Shown: positions 15,848 through 24,705, counted from the first letter of the stretch. The stretch: DNA of 40,681 bases from Rubrobacteraceae bacterium (GCA_030448125.1 JAUJNO010000018.1:1-40681); one strand, 5' to 3'. Numbers and translations: made by a program. The notes: a model not told the origin generated them from the sequence alone.

Positions 15848-17383
15848 ATGCGTAAGTTCAGAAGCGGTGGCCAGAGGGTCCAGGTGTGGATCTCCCTCGG
15901 GGGAGCGCTTCTCGTCGCGCTCGCAGCCTTCTACATTGCCAGCGGGCTGGCGGGCCGACAGACCGCGCTCGCGGTGGTTCTCATCACGGGTCTCTCCTTG
16001 GCGATGTCGTGGAGTCTCCTACGCATGCGACGCCAGAGGAAGGAACACCTCCTTTACCACACGCTCTACGACCCTCTGACCGGCCTGCCGAACCGGACGC
16101 TGTTCGTGGAGCGGGTGGAGCAGGCTCTCCTTCGAGCCGTCCGGGAGTCCGGTTCAATCGCCGTGCTAGTCGTGGACTTGGACAACTTCGAGGAGATCGA
16201 CCACAGTCTCGGGCACGATGCGGGGGACGAAGTGCTCAAGGCTGCGGCCGAACAGCTCGTGGCGTCCGCGCGACCCGGGGGCACAGTTGCGCGTTTGTTC
16301 GGCGACGAGTTCGCCGTCTTGCTCGAAGACGTTCCCGAAAAGGACGCGGCGGTCTCCGCCGCGGATCGGATCGGGGAGGCCCTCGGGTCCCCCATCGGGC
16401 TGGGCGAGGTCGAGGTGTCCGTGAGCGCGAGCGTCGGGATCTCCGTCGGTGGTTCGGAAGGGGACAGCCCCGAAGGCCTGTTGCGAGAGGCGGACGTCGC
16501 GATGCACGAGGCCAAGAGGAAGGGCAAGGCTCGCCACAAAGTCTTCGACCCGGGCGGGGGCACCACCACCTCGGGGCGTCTGCTGGTGGAGTCCGAGCTG
16601 CGCCGGGCGATCAAAGAAGGAGAGCTCCTGGTCTACTACCAGCCGCTGATCGTGCTGGAGACCGGGAAGATACGCGGGGTGGAGGCCCTCGTACGCTGGC
16701 AACACCCGACCTACGGCTTGGTCCCGCCTGCGGAATTTGTGCCGCTGGCCGAGCAGACGGGGCTGATAGCACCCATGGGACGGTGGGTCCTGGAGGAAGC
16801 CTGCCGCCAGGTGCGGCTCTGGCAAAGGGAGCACCCGAGCGACCCGCCCCTGGAGCTAAGCGTGAACGTCTCCGCCTGCCAGTTCCGGCAACCCAACCTC
16901 GTCGAGGAGATCTTCAGAACCCTGAAGAGTACCGGGCTCGACCCCGGCCACCTGAGGCTGGAGATCACGGAGAGCGTCATGGTACACGACGTATCCGCCG
17001 CCGCCGCGCTGCGGAAGCTCAAGGGGTCCGGGATCGGGCTGTCGATGGACGACTTCGGCACGGGCTACTCGAACCTCTCCTATTTCAAGCACCTCCCCAT
17101 AGACGCCCTGAAGATCGACCGCTCTTACGTGAGTGGGCTGGGCAGCGACGCCGAGGACACGGCTATCGTCCACGCCACGGTCGCTTTCGCCAGGGCCCTG
17201 AACCTGGAGGTCACCGCCGAAGGCATCGAGAACGACGAACAACTTACCCGGCTCAAGGAGCTCGGGTGCGAGCTGGGGCAAGGGTACCACTTCGCCAGAC
17301 CGCTTCCGGTCGACGAGGCGGCGAAGCTTCTCTCTACGCGTTGGCGGGACGATAGCCGGCCTTCTCCAATGATTCAGTCGTAG
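15848..17383 (+). CDS. GGDEF-EAL protein, probable c-di-GMP phosphodiesterase
   Basis: A 511-residue protein. Two membrane segments near residues 12-55 anchor it (VQVWISLGGALLVALAAFYI and ALAVVLITGLSLAM), followed by a GGDEF domain and an EAL domain. The GGDEF signature is altered to RLFGDEF (residue 151 is Phe), so cyclase activity is doubtful. The EAL part keeps EALVRW (279-281), the LEITES strand, DDFGTGYS, LKIDRSYV, AEGIE and QGYHFARPLP, so hydrolysis of c-di-GMP is likely. The degenerate GGDEF often acts as a GTP-sensing regulator of EAL (family knowledge). The upstream 250 bases hold no recognised gene. ATG at 15848 follows GGTCGGAAGAGC. Confidence 0.93.
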   Translation: MRKFRSGGQRVQVWISLGGALLVALAAFYIASGLAGRQTALAVVLITGLSLAMSWSLLRMRRQRKEHLLYHTLYDPLTGLPNRTLFVERVEQALLRAVRESGSIAVLVVDLDNFEEIDHSLGHDAGDEVLKAAAEQLVASARPGGTVARLFGDEFAVLLEDVPEKDAAVSAADRIGEALGSPIGLGEVEVSVSASVGISVGGSEGDSPEGLLREADVAMHEAKRKGKARHKVFDPGGGTTTSGRLLVESELRRAIKEGELLVYYQPLIVLETGKIRGVEALVRWQHPTYGLVPPAEFVPLAEQTGLIAPMGRWVLEEACRQVRLWQREHPSDPPLELSVNVSACQFRQPNLVEEIFRTLKSTGLDPGHLRLEITESVMVHDVSAAAALRKLKGSGIGLSMDDFGTGYSNLSYFKHLPIDALKIDRSYVSGLGSDAEDTAIVHATVAFARALNLEVTAEGIENDEQLTRLKELGCELGQGYHFARPLPVDEAAKLLSTRWRDDSRPSPMIQS

Positions 17384-17588
17384 CGCCGGAAGAGCGGCCC
17401 CACCTCCTCAAAGGCATCTTCGGGTTCCGGGCAATGTCGATGGACAGGTTATTCTCGTCCGGCATGCAGTATTAGCACCTTACGGTATCAGCCTCTTCGA
17501 CGTCACCTGATACGCCTTCGAACTCCCCGGTCGGAATGCCCGGAGACACCACTGCACCGGCGGTAAGAAGGTGCAGCGCGCTGTCCTC
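17384..17588. other. Intergenic region between convergent genes
   Basis: About 200 bases separate the GGDEF-EAL gene from the VOC gene, which converge here. No clear terminator with a T-run is seen. The minus strand near 17450-17500 contains GCTAATACTGCATG, similar to a 16S rRNA segment, but the similarity does not extend. Confidence 0.4.
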
Positions 17589-18083
17589 CTACTGCTCCAA
17601 CTCCGCGAGCAGCCCCTTCAGGTCGAGCGGCCGGGTGAACATAGCCACGCCCTCGCCGCCGTCCGGGCGCGGCCAATCCTCGCGCGGCCTATCCCAGTAG
17701 AGCTCTACCCCGTTGTCGTCTGGGTCGCGCAGGTAGAGGGCCTCGGAGACGCCGTGGTCGGAGGCGCCGTCGAGCGGGTAGCCCGTATCGAGTAGCCGCT
17801 TGAGCATCCGGGCGAGCTCCCGGCGCTCGGGGTAGAGAATGGCGAGGTGGAAGAGGCCGGCGGCCTTGCGCGGGGCGGGCGGGACGTTACGTCCGGCCCA
17901 GGTGTTGAGGCCGATGTGGTGGTGGTAGCCGCCGGCGGAGAGGAACACGGCGTCCTCGCCGTACCACTGGGTGACCTCGAAGCCGAGCAAGTCCCGGTAG
18001 AAGCCTAAAGCGCGCTCGATATTCGCCACCTTGAGGTGGACGTGCCCGATACGAGTCTCCGGGTGAACGCGTGCTTTGTCCAT
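17589..18083 (-). CDS. VOC-family (glyoxalase/extradiol dioxygenase-like) protein
   Basis: A 164-residue protein with a vicinal-oxygen-chelate fold. Metal ligands are visible as His in TRIGHVHLKV, His in AGLFHLAILYP and Glu in NGVELYWDRP, the arrangement of catechol-2,3-dioxygenase-like proteins (CatE type). GYHHHIGLNTW is typical of that subgroup. The substrate is unknown; ring-cleavage or an isomerase-type role is possible. GGGAGG lies 8 bases before the ATG at 18083. It is 57 bases downstream of the exporter gene on the same strand and may share its transcript. Confidence 0.88.
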   Translation of the reverse strand: MDKARVHPETRIGHVHLKVANIERALGFYRDLLGFEVTQWYGEDAVFLSAGGYHHHIGLNTWAGRNVPPAPRKAAGLFHLAILYPERRELARMLKRLLDTGYPLDGASDHGVSEALYLRDPDDNGVELYWDRPREDWPRPDGGEGVAMFTRPLDLKGLLAELEQ

Positions 18084-18140
18084 CAGAATCGCCTCCCTTT
18101 CCCATCAACCGTCGCGGTTACGTCGAGATTCTACTATCCG

Positions 18141-19010
18141 CTAGCGGGTCCGCCGGTTCACGAGCAGCACGCCCCCGAGGGCAACCACGCTCCCGACCAC
18201 GGCGAGCAGTGTCGGCGTCTCGCCGAGCCAGACCCAGGCGATCAGGTACGCCAGGACCGGGATCAGGTAGAGGAAGCTGACGGCGGCTGACGCATCCACG
18301 CGCGACATGGCGTAGGCGTAGGTAACGTAGGCGAGGGCGGTCGGGAAGAGGCCGAGGTAGACCAGGACGAGGGTCGTCCCGGCGGGGGCCGCTACGGTCT
18401 GCGAGAGAAGCCCGGGCAGGTAGGGCAGCGCGAGGATCGTGCCCGCCCAGATCGCGTAGGTCGTGAAGGACAAGGCCCCATACTTGCTCAAGTACGGCTT
18501 CTGGAAGACGAAGTACACGCTCACGCAGACGGCGGAGAGCAGGATCAGGAAGGCCCCCGGATCCAGGGCGAAGCCTCCCCCTTCGTCGACGGAGATCAGG
18601 GCAGCCCCCGCGAAGCTTACCGCCATCCCGGCCCAACCCAGCGGCCTGAGCCGCTCCTCGAGGAAGATCGCGGCCAGGAGCGCGGTGAAGACGGGGGCAG
18701 TGGCTATCAGCACGCCCGCCGCCCCTGCGCTGACCGTGACCTCCCCGTAGTTCAGCGCCACGTGGTACACGGCGAAAGCGAGTAAACCCGCGAGTAGGAT
18801 CGCCGGCAGGTCCCCCTTCTCGGGCAGCCGCATCCGCCGAACGAACGCGTACCCGGCGAGCGCCACGGAGGCCACGAGCAAGCGCGCAAGAGCCACCTCT
18901 CCCGGCCCGAACGACTCCAAAACCGCCCGTATACCGGCGTAGGCCGACGCCCAAAAGAAAATCGTCGTCCCGAGAGCCAAAAAGACGCGGGCGTCGAAAG
19001 CAGGCTTCAC
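18141..19010 (-). CDS. EamA/DMT-superfamily transporter
   Basis: A 289-residue protein with ten membrane segments in two EamA repeats (first about residues 8-140, second 150-285). Typical blocks are FFWASAYAGIRAVLE at the N-terminus, APVFTALLAAIFLEERL closing repeat 1, and LIPVLAYLIAWVWLGETPT in repeat 2. Such proteins export metabolites or amino acids; the substrate is unknown. The GTG at 19010 lies 6 bases after a TAGAAT -10 box, so the mRNA may be leaderless. It is divergent from ilvD, with a long palindrome between them, so a link to branched-chain amino acid metabolism is possible (inference). Confidence 0.9.
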   Translation of the reverse strand: MKPAFDARVFLALGTTIFFWASAYAGIRAVLESFGPGEVALARLLVASVALAGYAFVRRMRLPEKGDLPAILLAGLLAFAVYHVALNYGEVTVSAGAAGVLIATAPVFTALLAAIFLEERLRPLGWAGMAVSFAGAALISVDEGGGFALDPGAFLILLSAVCVSVYFVFQKPYLSKYGALSFTTYAIWAGTILALPYLPGLLSQTVAAPAGTTLVLVYLGLFPTALAYVTYAYAMSRVDASAAVSFLYLIPVLAYLIAWVWLGETPTLLAVVGSVVALGGVLLVNRRTR

Positions 19011-19016
19011 GTGCCC

Positions 19017-19022
19017 ATTCTA
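19017..19022 (-). promoter_or_regulatory. Probable -10 box of the EamA gene (leaderless)
   Basis: TAGAAT on the minus strand ends 6 bases before the GTG at 19010, the spacing expected when transcription begins at or next to the start codon. No strong -35 is seen. No Shine-Dalgarno sequence precedes the GTG, which supports a leaderless mRNA. Confidence 0.5.
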
Positions 19023-19047
19023 GAGCACCGAAAGGTAGGGCATTGGT

Positions 19048-19082
19048 AGGGCGCTAATCGGAAACTTTCCGATTAGCGCCCT
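19048..19082. promoter_or_regulatory. Long perfect palindrome, likely operator, between EamA and ilvD
   Basis: Two 17-base arms (19048-19064 and 19066-19082) are exactly inverted around a single C. The core is CGGAAACTTTCCG. The right arm reaches the expected -35 position of a candidate ilvD promoter (TATGCT at 19100-19105, with extended TG). The dyad looks like the binding site of a dimeric repressor, for example of the TetR or MarR type; the regulator is not in the window. A terminator is less likely because no T-run follows. Confidence 0.7.
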
Positions 19083-19145
19083 GATCGCTCAAACGGTGCT
19101 ATGCTCCAGAAGGGAACGCCGCCGGTCAAGAGATAGGAGCAGAGC

Positions 19146-20831
19146 ATGGAGACAACCGACACGCGACACAAGAGCCGCACCATCCTCGAAGGCCGCGACC
19201 GAGCGCCGGCCCGCTCCTACCTGAAGGGCATGGGCTTCTCAGAGGAGGACCTGAACAAGCCGATAGTCGGGGTGGCGCACAGCTGGATCGAGACGATGCC
19301 CTGCAATTACAACCAGCGCCGCCTCGCCGAGCGCGTGAAGGAGGGCGTCCGGGCCGCCGGGGGCACTCCGATGGAGCTTAACACCATCGCCATAAGCGAC
19401 GGCATCACGATGGGCACCGAGGGGATGAAGGCGAGCCTGGTGAGCCGCGAGGTGATCGCCGACTCCATCGAGCTCGTCGGACGCGGCCACATGTTCGACG
19501 CCGTAGTCTCTATCGTCGGCTGCGACAAGACCCTGCCCGGCGCCGCGATGGCCCTCGTGAGGCTCGGCGTGCCGGGCTGCATAGTCTACGGCGGGTCCAT
19601 AGCCCCCGGACGCTTCAAGGGTCGCGACGTGACGATTCAGGAGGTCTTCGAGGCCGTGGGCGCGAACGCCGCCGGGCGCATGAGCGACGAGGACCTGAAG
19701 GAGATAGAAGATCACGCCTGCCCCGGAGCCGGGGCCTGCGGCGGGCAGTTCACCGCCAACACGATGGCGATGGTACTGGAGTTCCTGGGCCTCTCGCCGA
19801 TGGGCTCCGCGAGCCCCCCCGCTAACGACCCGCGCAAGGACGAGGTCTGCGTCGAGGCCGGCAAACTCGTCATGGACCTGCTGCACCGGGGCCTCACGCC
19901 CCACGACATCCTGACGCGCGAGGCGTTCGAGAACGCCATCGCGGCCGGAGCGGCGACCGGCGGCTCGACGAACCTGGTCCTGCACCTCCTCGCCCTCGCC
20001 CGCGAGGCGGACGTGCCGCTCGACATAGACGACTTCGACCGGGTGAGCGAGCGGACCCCCATCGTCGCCGACCTGAAGCCCGGCGGCCGCTACACCGCCG
20101 TGGACCTGGACGAGGCGGGCGGCTCGAGGCTGCTCGGTCGTCGCCTCGTCGAGGCGGGGCTCGTGGACGGCTCGCAGCTCACCCCCACCGGCCGTACGAT
20201 AGCCGAGGAGGTCGAGGGGGCCGAAGAAGCGTCGGGGCAGGACGTGATCGTCCCGGTCGAGAGCCCTCTCAAGGAGACCGGCGGCCTCGTCATCCTGAAG
20301 GGCAACCTCGCCCCCGAGGGCTGCGTCGTGAAGGTCGCGGGCTACACCCGCCTCCACCACGAAGGTCCCGCCCGCGTCTTCGAGTCCGAGGAGGAGGCGA
20401 TGGAGGCAGCCCAGGGCGGACACATAGTCGAGGACGACGTCGTGGTGATCCGGTACGAAGGCCCCAAGGGGGGACCCGGCATGCGCGAGATGCTCGGCGT
20501 CACCGCGGCAATCGTCGGCCAGGGCCTCGGCGAATCAGTCGCCCTACTCACCGACGGCCGCTTCTCCGGCGCAACCCGCGGCCTCATGGCCGGCCACGTC
20601 GCCCCGGAGGCCGCCCACCGGGGGCCCATCGCGGCGCTTCGGGAAGGCGACAGGCTCACCCTGGACATCGAGAACCGCACGCTCTCGGTCGCGCTCTCGG
20701 ACGAGGAGATAGAAGACCGCCTCGAGGACTGGGAGGACCCGCGGCCCCGCTACGAGACCGGCGTCTTCGCCAAGTACGCCGCCCTCGTCTCCTCCGCCTC
20801 CGAAGGCGCGATCACCCGACCAAAGGAATGA
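19146..20831 (+). CDS. ilvD: Dihydroxy-acid dehydratase
   Basis: Removes water from 2,3-dihydroxy-isovalerate and 2,3-dihydroxy-3-methylvalerate in valine, isoleucine and leucine synthesis. It has 561 residues, the normal length. The three iron-sulfur cluster cysteines are present at C53 (MPCNYNQ), C126 (GCDKTLPG) and C198 ([14 protein letters not shown]), consistent with the [2Fe-2S] type. Other family blocks are [14 protein letters not shown] and [19 protein letters not shown] lies 7 bases before the ATG. It is monocistronic here, followed by a terminator, and preceded by a palindrome that probably controls it. Confidence 0.97.
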   Translation: METTDTRHKSRTILEGRDRAPARSYLKGMGFSEEDLNKPIVGVAHSWIETMPCNYNQRRLAERVKEGVRAAGGTPMELNTIAISDGITMGTEGMKASLVSREVIADSIELVGRGHMFDAVVSIVGCDKTLPGAAMALVRLGVPGCIVYGGSIAPGRFKGRDVTIQEVFEAVGANAAGRMSDEDLKEIEDHACPGAGACGGQFTANTMAMVLEFLGLSPMGSASPPANDPRKDEVCVEAGKLVMDLLHRGLTPHDILTREAFENAIAAGAATGGSTNLVLHLLALAREADVPLDIDDFDRVSERTPIVADLKPGGRYTAVDLDEAGGSRLLGRRLVEAGLVDGSQLTPTGRTIAEEVEGAEEASGQDVIVPVESPLKETGGLVILKGNLAPEGCVVKVAGYTRLHHEGPARVFESEEEAMEAAQGGHIVEDDVVVIRYEGPKGGPGMREMLGVTAAIVGQGLGESVALLTDGRFSGATRGLMAGHVAPEAAHRGPIAALREGDRLTLDIENRTLSVALSDEEIEDRLEDWEDPRPRYETGVFAKYAALVSSASEGAITRPKE

Positions 20832-21232
20832 ACAGCCCGATCAACCCTACGGTAAAGAACGGGCGTGTCTAAGCTCCTGCTTCGTGTTCAGAGCAGGATA
20901 ATGACTTTCGAGAAGTTCTGACTGAAAGCTGACGGCCGAGAGCTGAAAGGTATAAAAATCCGGGCCAGCGTATTCTGCCGCCCGCATAAGAGCGACCACC
21001 GGCCCGGTCCACGACACCTGAGTGTGGTGGGTTTTTGGCCGACTAATCCATCGGACCCTTCCCTCCTACCCGTGGTGCAGTGCCACCTCCGATAGTACCA
21101 GCTCTTGCGATCAGACGCCATGCACCTTTTGGGCCATTTACGTTTTTTGGCCGGTGGGCCAACGCCCCTTTCAGGAAGGGCCTTCCGGTGCGCTTATCCT
21201 TCGTTCAACCGGTGCCGGAGCGGCATCAGGAA
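20832..21232. other. Intergenic region after ilvD with a terminator and repeat-like sequence
   Basis: About 400 bases without a supported gene. A degenerate CAGC/CTGA repeat (CTGACTGAAAGCTGACGG) lies near 20912-20940, similar in type to the outer part of the 15.5-kb repeat. A terminator hairpin is at 21009-21036. A GGAAGGGCCTTCC palindrome is near 21173-21185. Confidence 0.5.
21009..21036 (+). terminator. Rho-independent terminator of ilvD
   Basis: Stem CCACGACA (21009-21016) pairs with TGTGGTGG (21023-21030) with one mismatch around a 6-base loop. GTTTTT follows at 21031-21036. It lies 178 bases after the ilvD stop. Confidence 0.65.
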
Positions 21233-21688
21233 TCACACGTAGAGGAAGAAGCCACTGACGGCGGCGGTCACAGCGGCGGCTGCGGTCGAGCCGAACAATA
21301 CGGCGGTGATCACGAACATCGCCCCCGCCATCGCCAGCACGAGCAGCACCATCACCACGATGGCGAGCCGGTTCGCCGTCCGCGGGTGGCGCTCCCTGGC
21401 GTGCTGGCGCCACAGGAGCCCGTGGTGCGCCGACGGCACCGGCAACAGACCTGCCGAGAGCGCCGTGCACAGGAGCGTCCCGAAGAAAACTGCCTGCTGC
21501 AACGGGGTCACCTCACCGAACCGCGCCGAGAATGGCACCGTGAGCAGGAAGGCGAATAACACCTGCACGCCGGGCAACATTACCCGCAACTCCCGCGGAA
21601 GCTCGCCGAGCTCCCGCGCCCGACGCTCGTTCCGGTCCTCCCCGGTCCTCTCCTCGGCCACCTCTTCAGTGTCCATGACGCTCGCCAT
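21233..21688 (-). CDS. DUF6328 family membrane protein
   Basis: A protein of about 147-151 residues. A charged N-terminus leads into ELRVMLPGVQVLFAFLLTVP, the family signature, then three or four membrane segments (LLCTALSAGLLPVPSAHH, LAIVVMVLLVLAMAGAMFVI and a C-terminal segment). The function is unknown. The ATG giving MDTEEV (four codons in) is an alternative start. It stands alone, convergent with ilvD. Confidence 0.85.
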   Translation of the reverse strand: MASVMDTEEVAEERTGEDRNERRARELGELPRELRVMLPGVQVLFAFLLTVPFSARFGEVTPLQQAVFFGTLLCTALSAGLLPVPSAHHGLLWRQHARERHPRTANRLAIVVMVLLVLAMAGAMFVITAVLFGSTAAAAVTAAVSGFFLYV

Positions 21689-21984
21689 CTTCCACCGAAT
21701 TTAACACATGTTAAACATGCGTTTTGCATGGATTTGGAGAAGGCAAAGGGTACGAGATTATGTGCCGGGAGAGATGTCCGACCGTTCTCGCGTTCACCGG
21801 CGGGTCGCTGGGTTGAGGGCCTGCCGTCGAAGCGAGACATGAGGCCTTTGGCCGTCTGCACGGACGAGGTATTTTGTCTCGTAGGTTCTGGCTGCGGGCG
21901 GAGCCGTTGCGCGCGTGGAGATATGCGTGAGAGACTGGCGCTTGTGCGAACCAGAGCCACGACAGCCCCGCAAAGAAGACAGTC
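21689..21984. other. Intergenic region before the DedA gene
   Basis: About 296 bases. Sequence next to the DUF6328 start is AT-rich (TTTAACACATGTTAAACATGCG, containing the dyad TTTAACA-TGTTAAA) and could hold its promoter and an operator. The rest shows no convincing gene; an 87-codon plus-strand frame from 21728 has no recognisable features. Confidence 0.45.
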
Positions 21985-23106
21985 TTGCTAGGCGCGCTGG
22001 CCAGGCATAGCTTCGTGGCGATCCTTCTGGCGGTCGTGATCGAGGAGCTGGGCCTGCCCTCGCCGATCCCGACGGACGTGATGATCGTCTTCGCCGGCAC
22101 GACGGCCGGGGGGTCGTTGTCGCGGCTGGCGCTGTTCTTCGTGGCTCTGACGCTCGCGTCGGCGGTCGGGGGGAGCGGACTGTACGCGATCGTGCGCCGC
22201 GGCGGGCGCCCGCTGGTCGACCGCTTCGGCCGCTACGTGCATCTTGGACCGGAGCAGCTCGCCCGAGCCGAGGACCTGCTAGAGCGCGGCGGCTGGTGGA
22301 GTATTGCCCTGGGCCGGGCCATCCCGGGCGTACGCTACGCCACGGTGATCGCCTGCGGCCTCTTGAAGGTGCCCTTCTTGCGCTACTTCACGGCCCACCT
22401 CGCCGGCTCGTCGGTTTATGTAGCCCTCTTCCTGGCGCTCGGGGCCGTCTTCGGTTCGGCGATCCTCGACCGTATACACCTGCCGGCGAGCGGGTTGCGC
22501 CTGCTCTGGCTTTTGCCGCTGGCGGTAGGGCTGCCGTTCCTGATCGTGCAGTGGGGCCGGCGCGTCCGCTCCCGGCAGCCGGCGGCCCCGTCGCGCAGGC
22601 GCCTGGTGAGCGCGGTCTTACTAGGAGGCTTCGCCGGGACCGTCGCGCTCACCGCCACCCTCTCCGCGACCGCCACCGTCGCCGAGCTGCTCGGGGTGTC
22701 GCACCCACTCAACGTCTCCTACTCCCTGCTGGGCTGGACGATGCTCGGCCTGGAGTCGGAAGTGGACGTCGCCTTGCTGCTTCTGTACGCGGCCCTGTTG
22801 GCGCTGCTCGTGGGCACCTCCGCAATCTACCACGAGCTGGTGCTGCCGTACCTGGCCCCGCGCTGCACTACGCCGCTCCGGCAGATCCTCGGCCTGGCGC
22901 TGCTCGTCGTGGGCTTCTTCGGGATCCTCTTCATCGCCTCGCTGCTCATCGAAGACCCCGGCTCGCTGGCCCTCTGGTGGCGGACCGGCGGGCCGGTAAT
23001 GCTGCTCGGCGCAGTTATAGGCGTGGTGGCCTACGCCTCGACCGCCGTCTATGGACGCGTCCTGACGATAGCCGTGGCCCCGGCCCTCCGCCGCGGTGAG
23101 CCGTAG
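21985..23106 (+). CDS. DedA/VTT-domain membrane protein with extra C-terminal membrane segments
   Basis: A 373-residue protein. The first 190 residues form a DedA (SNARE-associated) domain: VVIEELGLPSPIPTDVMIVF at the N-terminus and GRAIPGVRYATVIACGLLKV in the middle, the two re-entrant motifs. These proteins move or scramble phospholipids and support envelope homeostasis. The C-terminal 180 residues add about five membrane segments not found in ordinary DedA proteins of roughly 200 residues, so it looks like a fusion or an extended subfamily. The start TTG/ATG region is uncertain; MLGALARH at 21985 is used. Confidence 0.85.
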   Translation: MLGALARHSFVAILLAVVIEELGLPSPIPTDVMIVFAGTTAGGSLSRLALFFVALTLASAVGGSGLYAIVRRGGRPLVDRFGRYVHLGPEQLARAEDLLERGGWWSIALGRAIPGVRYATVIACGLLKVPFLRYFTAHLAGSSVYVALFLALGAVFGSAILDRIHLPASGLRLLWLLPLAVGLPFLIVQWGRRVRSRQPAAPSRRRLVSAVLLGGFAGTVALTATLSATATVAELLGVSHPLNVSYSLLGWTMLGLESEVDVALLLLYAALLALLVGTSAIYHELVLPYLAPRCTTPLRQILGLALLVVGFFGILFIASLLIEDPGSLALWWRTGGPVMLLGAVIGVVAYASTAVYGRVLTIAVAPALRRGEP

Positions 23107-23139
23107 GGCCCGCGCCGTCCCGATGTTCTCCGTTCGCTC

Positions 23140-23337
23140 TCACCCCGGCCTGGAGAGCAGGCAAGCGTCCGTCACGATCGCCCGGCGGGTTCCCCAGATC
23201 TCCTCTATCGCGTGGAGCACGAACTCGTCGGAGTTCGGGTGGGCGGTCGTCTCCGGACCGCTTCCTCGATAACCGCGGGTTGGAGGTGCGTGATCACGCA
23301 TCTCCGTCGACGAGTTATCTGAGGGGTGCACCTTCAT
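23140..23337 (-). CDS. Possible small hypothetical protein
   Basis: A 65-residue frame from the ATG at 23337, with an acidic/hydrophobic C-terminal part (SDEFVLHAIEEIWGTRRAI). It lies just downstream of the small membrane protein at 23373-23513. There is no strong ribosome site and no recognised family. It may be the tail of a decayed gene. Confidence 0.3.
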   Translation of the reverse strand: MKVHPSDNSSTEMRDHAPPTRGYRGSGPETTAHPNSDEFVLHAIEEIWGTRRAIVTDACLLSRPG

Positions 23338-23372
23338 CGCGTTCGCGGCGTTCAGCCCTTCCAAGATCTCGT

Positions 23373-23513
23373 TTAGCTCCGCGATATGTTGATCAGGCCG
23401 TGCTCCACATCGGCGGGCGCGTTGTAATACTTCAGCACGGCGTGCAACCCCAGGGCGAACAAGACCAGCACGATGCCCACCACGAAAGTGACCCTGAACT
23501 CCTTGGACAGCAC
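23373..23513 (-). CDS. Small single-pass membrane protein (46 residues)
   Basis: The GTG at 23513, behind GGAAG, starts a short protein with one strong membrane segment (FVVGIVLVLFALGLHAVL). A short tail, KYYNAPADVEHGLINISRS, follows. Codon use and the hydrophobic pattern look natural, while the overlapping longer frame does not. It was found by reading frames below the usual size cutoff. The function is unknown. Confidence 0.5.
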   Translation of the reverse strand: MLSKEFRVTFVVGIVLVLFALGLHAVLKYYNAPADVEHGLINISRS

Positions 23514-23601
23514 CAGTTCTTCCGATCAAAATCGCTTCCACCCCATCATATCCCGACCCCGCGAGCGGCAAGGGCTCGCTTCCTCCCGAAAACCGGGCAG
23601 A

Positions 23602-24705
23602 TTACTTGCTCGAAGCGGACGACGTATTGGGCACGATCAACCCCTTGCCGGCGGCGTGCCCGGCGGCCTCCGCCGTGCCGGCGGTGAGCAGCATCTCCAC
23701 CCCGTGGCTCCTCAGTTCGCCGGCGATCACGTGTACGGCGGCGTCGCGCTCCCCCGTTGTCACGTCGCGGATGTAGATGGTGTGTACGCGGCCGGGATGC
23801 TCGTGGACGACCTGGCGGTAGATCTCCGGGTCGCGCTCGCCGGAGTCGCCGATCAGGACGAAGGGGAGATCCGGATACGTCGCGAGCAGCGTCCGTATTA
23901 CGTCGAGCTTGTGCCTGTCGTGGTCACGCACGGTCGTGAAGCTCCAGTCCTTCAGAAAGAGCGGACCGGCCGGGACGCCATGAACGTCGAGGAAATCCTC
24001 CAGCATGTCGTAGAGGTTCCAGGGGCTGCTGGAGACGTAGAAGATCGGGTTGAAATCCTCCCCGCCCGGGCCGAGCTGCAAAGCCCGGTAGAAGCCCGCC
24101 ACGCCCTCGAACGGCAGGCGCGTGTGAGCGTTGCTTAACAAGGCGATCCGGACCATCTTCAAGAGGTCCGTCACGCTCGACCGAATTACCGTGTCGTCGA
24201 GGTCGCTAATAACACCGAACCGGGCCCCGGCCGGCACGAGCACGCTCCCCATGGCCCGCGCCCCATTCCCTTCCCTCGTCCGGGGCCACAACAGCTCGAT
24301 CTCGACGGGATACCAGGCCGTGTCACCCTCCAGCGACTCTTCGAGCTCGAAGCGGAGGTCGAAGAAGCCCTCGTTATCGGCCATCACCTCAAGCTCGTAC
24401 GCACCGCGGGAGGATCGCAGGGAGGCGCGCACCCGCGCGTGGGGGATCTCGGAACTCAGGAAACGGCGGACCATGTTCCGCAAGTTGCGGCGCCGGGAGT
24501 CGCCGGCGCCCGAAGGCGCGAGGCCAGGCGTCTCCAGCACACGGCCCTTGAGAAAGAGCGCATCCCGCGTGCCGTGCCCCCGATACGGCAGGATCTCGAT
24601 CGGGCCGAGCCGCCCCGTCCGCCGCTTGAGCCCGAACCTCAGCCGGTCGAACCACCCCTCCAACACGCCGCCCGCCGCGACGGCCCTACCCTTCCAGCCA
24701 CCCAA
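23602..24705 (-). CDS. App1-like phosphatase domain protein (DUF2183)
   Basis: A 367-residue protein with the HAD-like motif GVISDLDDTVI (DxDxT) near residue 190, then FYVSSSPWNLYDMLEDFL and LIGDSGERDPEIY. These are the hallmarks of the family containing yeast App1 phosphatidate phosphatase. An N-terminal beta-rich part (about 50-185) precedes the catalytic domain, as in bacterial members. Lipid phosphatase activity is likely but unproven. It ends in a small Ala/Ser tail. No signal peptide is seen. Confidence 0.9.
   Translation of the reverse strand: MGGWKGRAVAAGGVLEGWFDRLRFGLKRRTGRLGPIEILPYRGHGTRDALFLKGRVLETPGLAPSGAGDSRRRNLRNMVRRFLSSEIPHARVRASLRSSRGAYELEVMADNEGFFDLRFELEESLEGDTAWYPVEIELLWPRTREGNGARAMGSVLVPAGARFGVISDLDDTVIRSSVTDLLKMVRIALLSNAHTRLPFEGVAGFYRALQLGPGGEDFNPIFYVSSSPWNLYDMLEDFLDVHGVPAGPLFLKDWSFTTVRDHDRHKLDVIRTLLATYPDLPFVLIGDSGERDPEIYRQVVHEHPGRVHTIYIRDVTTGERDAAVHVIAGELRSHGVEMLLTAGTAEAAGHAAGKGLIVPNTSSASSK

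Noticed and set aside
17450..17500. 16S rRNA fragment on the minus strand
   Set aside because: The match GCTAATACTGCATG is 14 bases with one mismatch and does not extend.
19239..20423. 394-codon minus-strand frame inside ilvD
   Set aside because: Antisense shadow of a high-GC coding region; no domain recognised.
21140..21165. Terminator for the DUF6328 gene
   Set aside because: The hairpin TTGGCC-GGCCAA has its T-run on the wrong side for minus-strand transcription.
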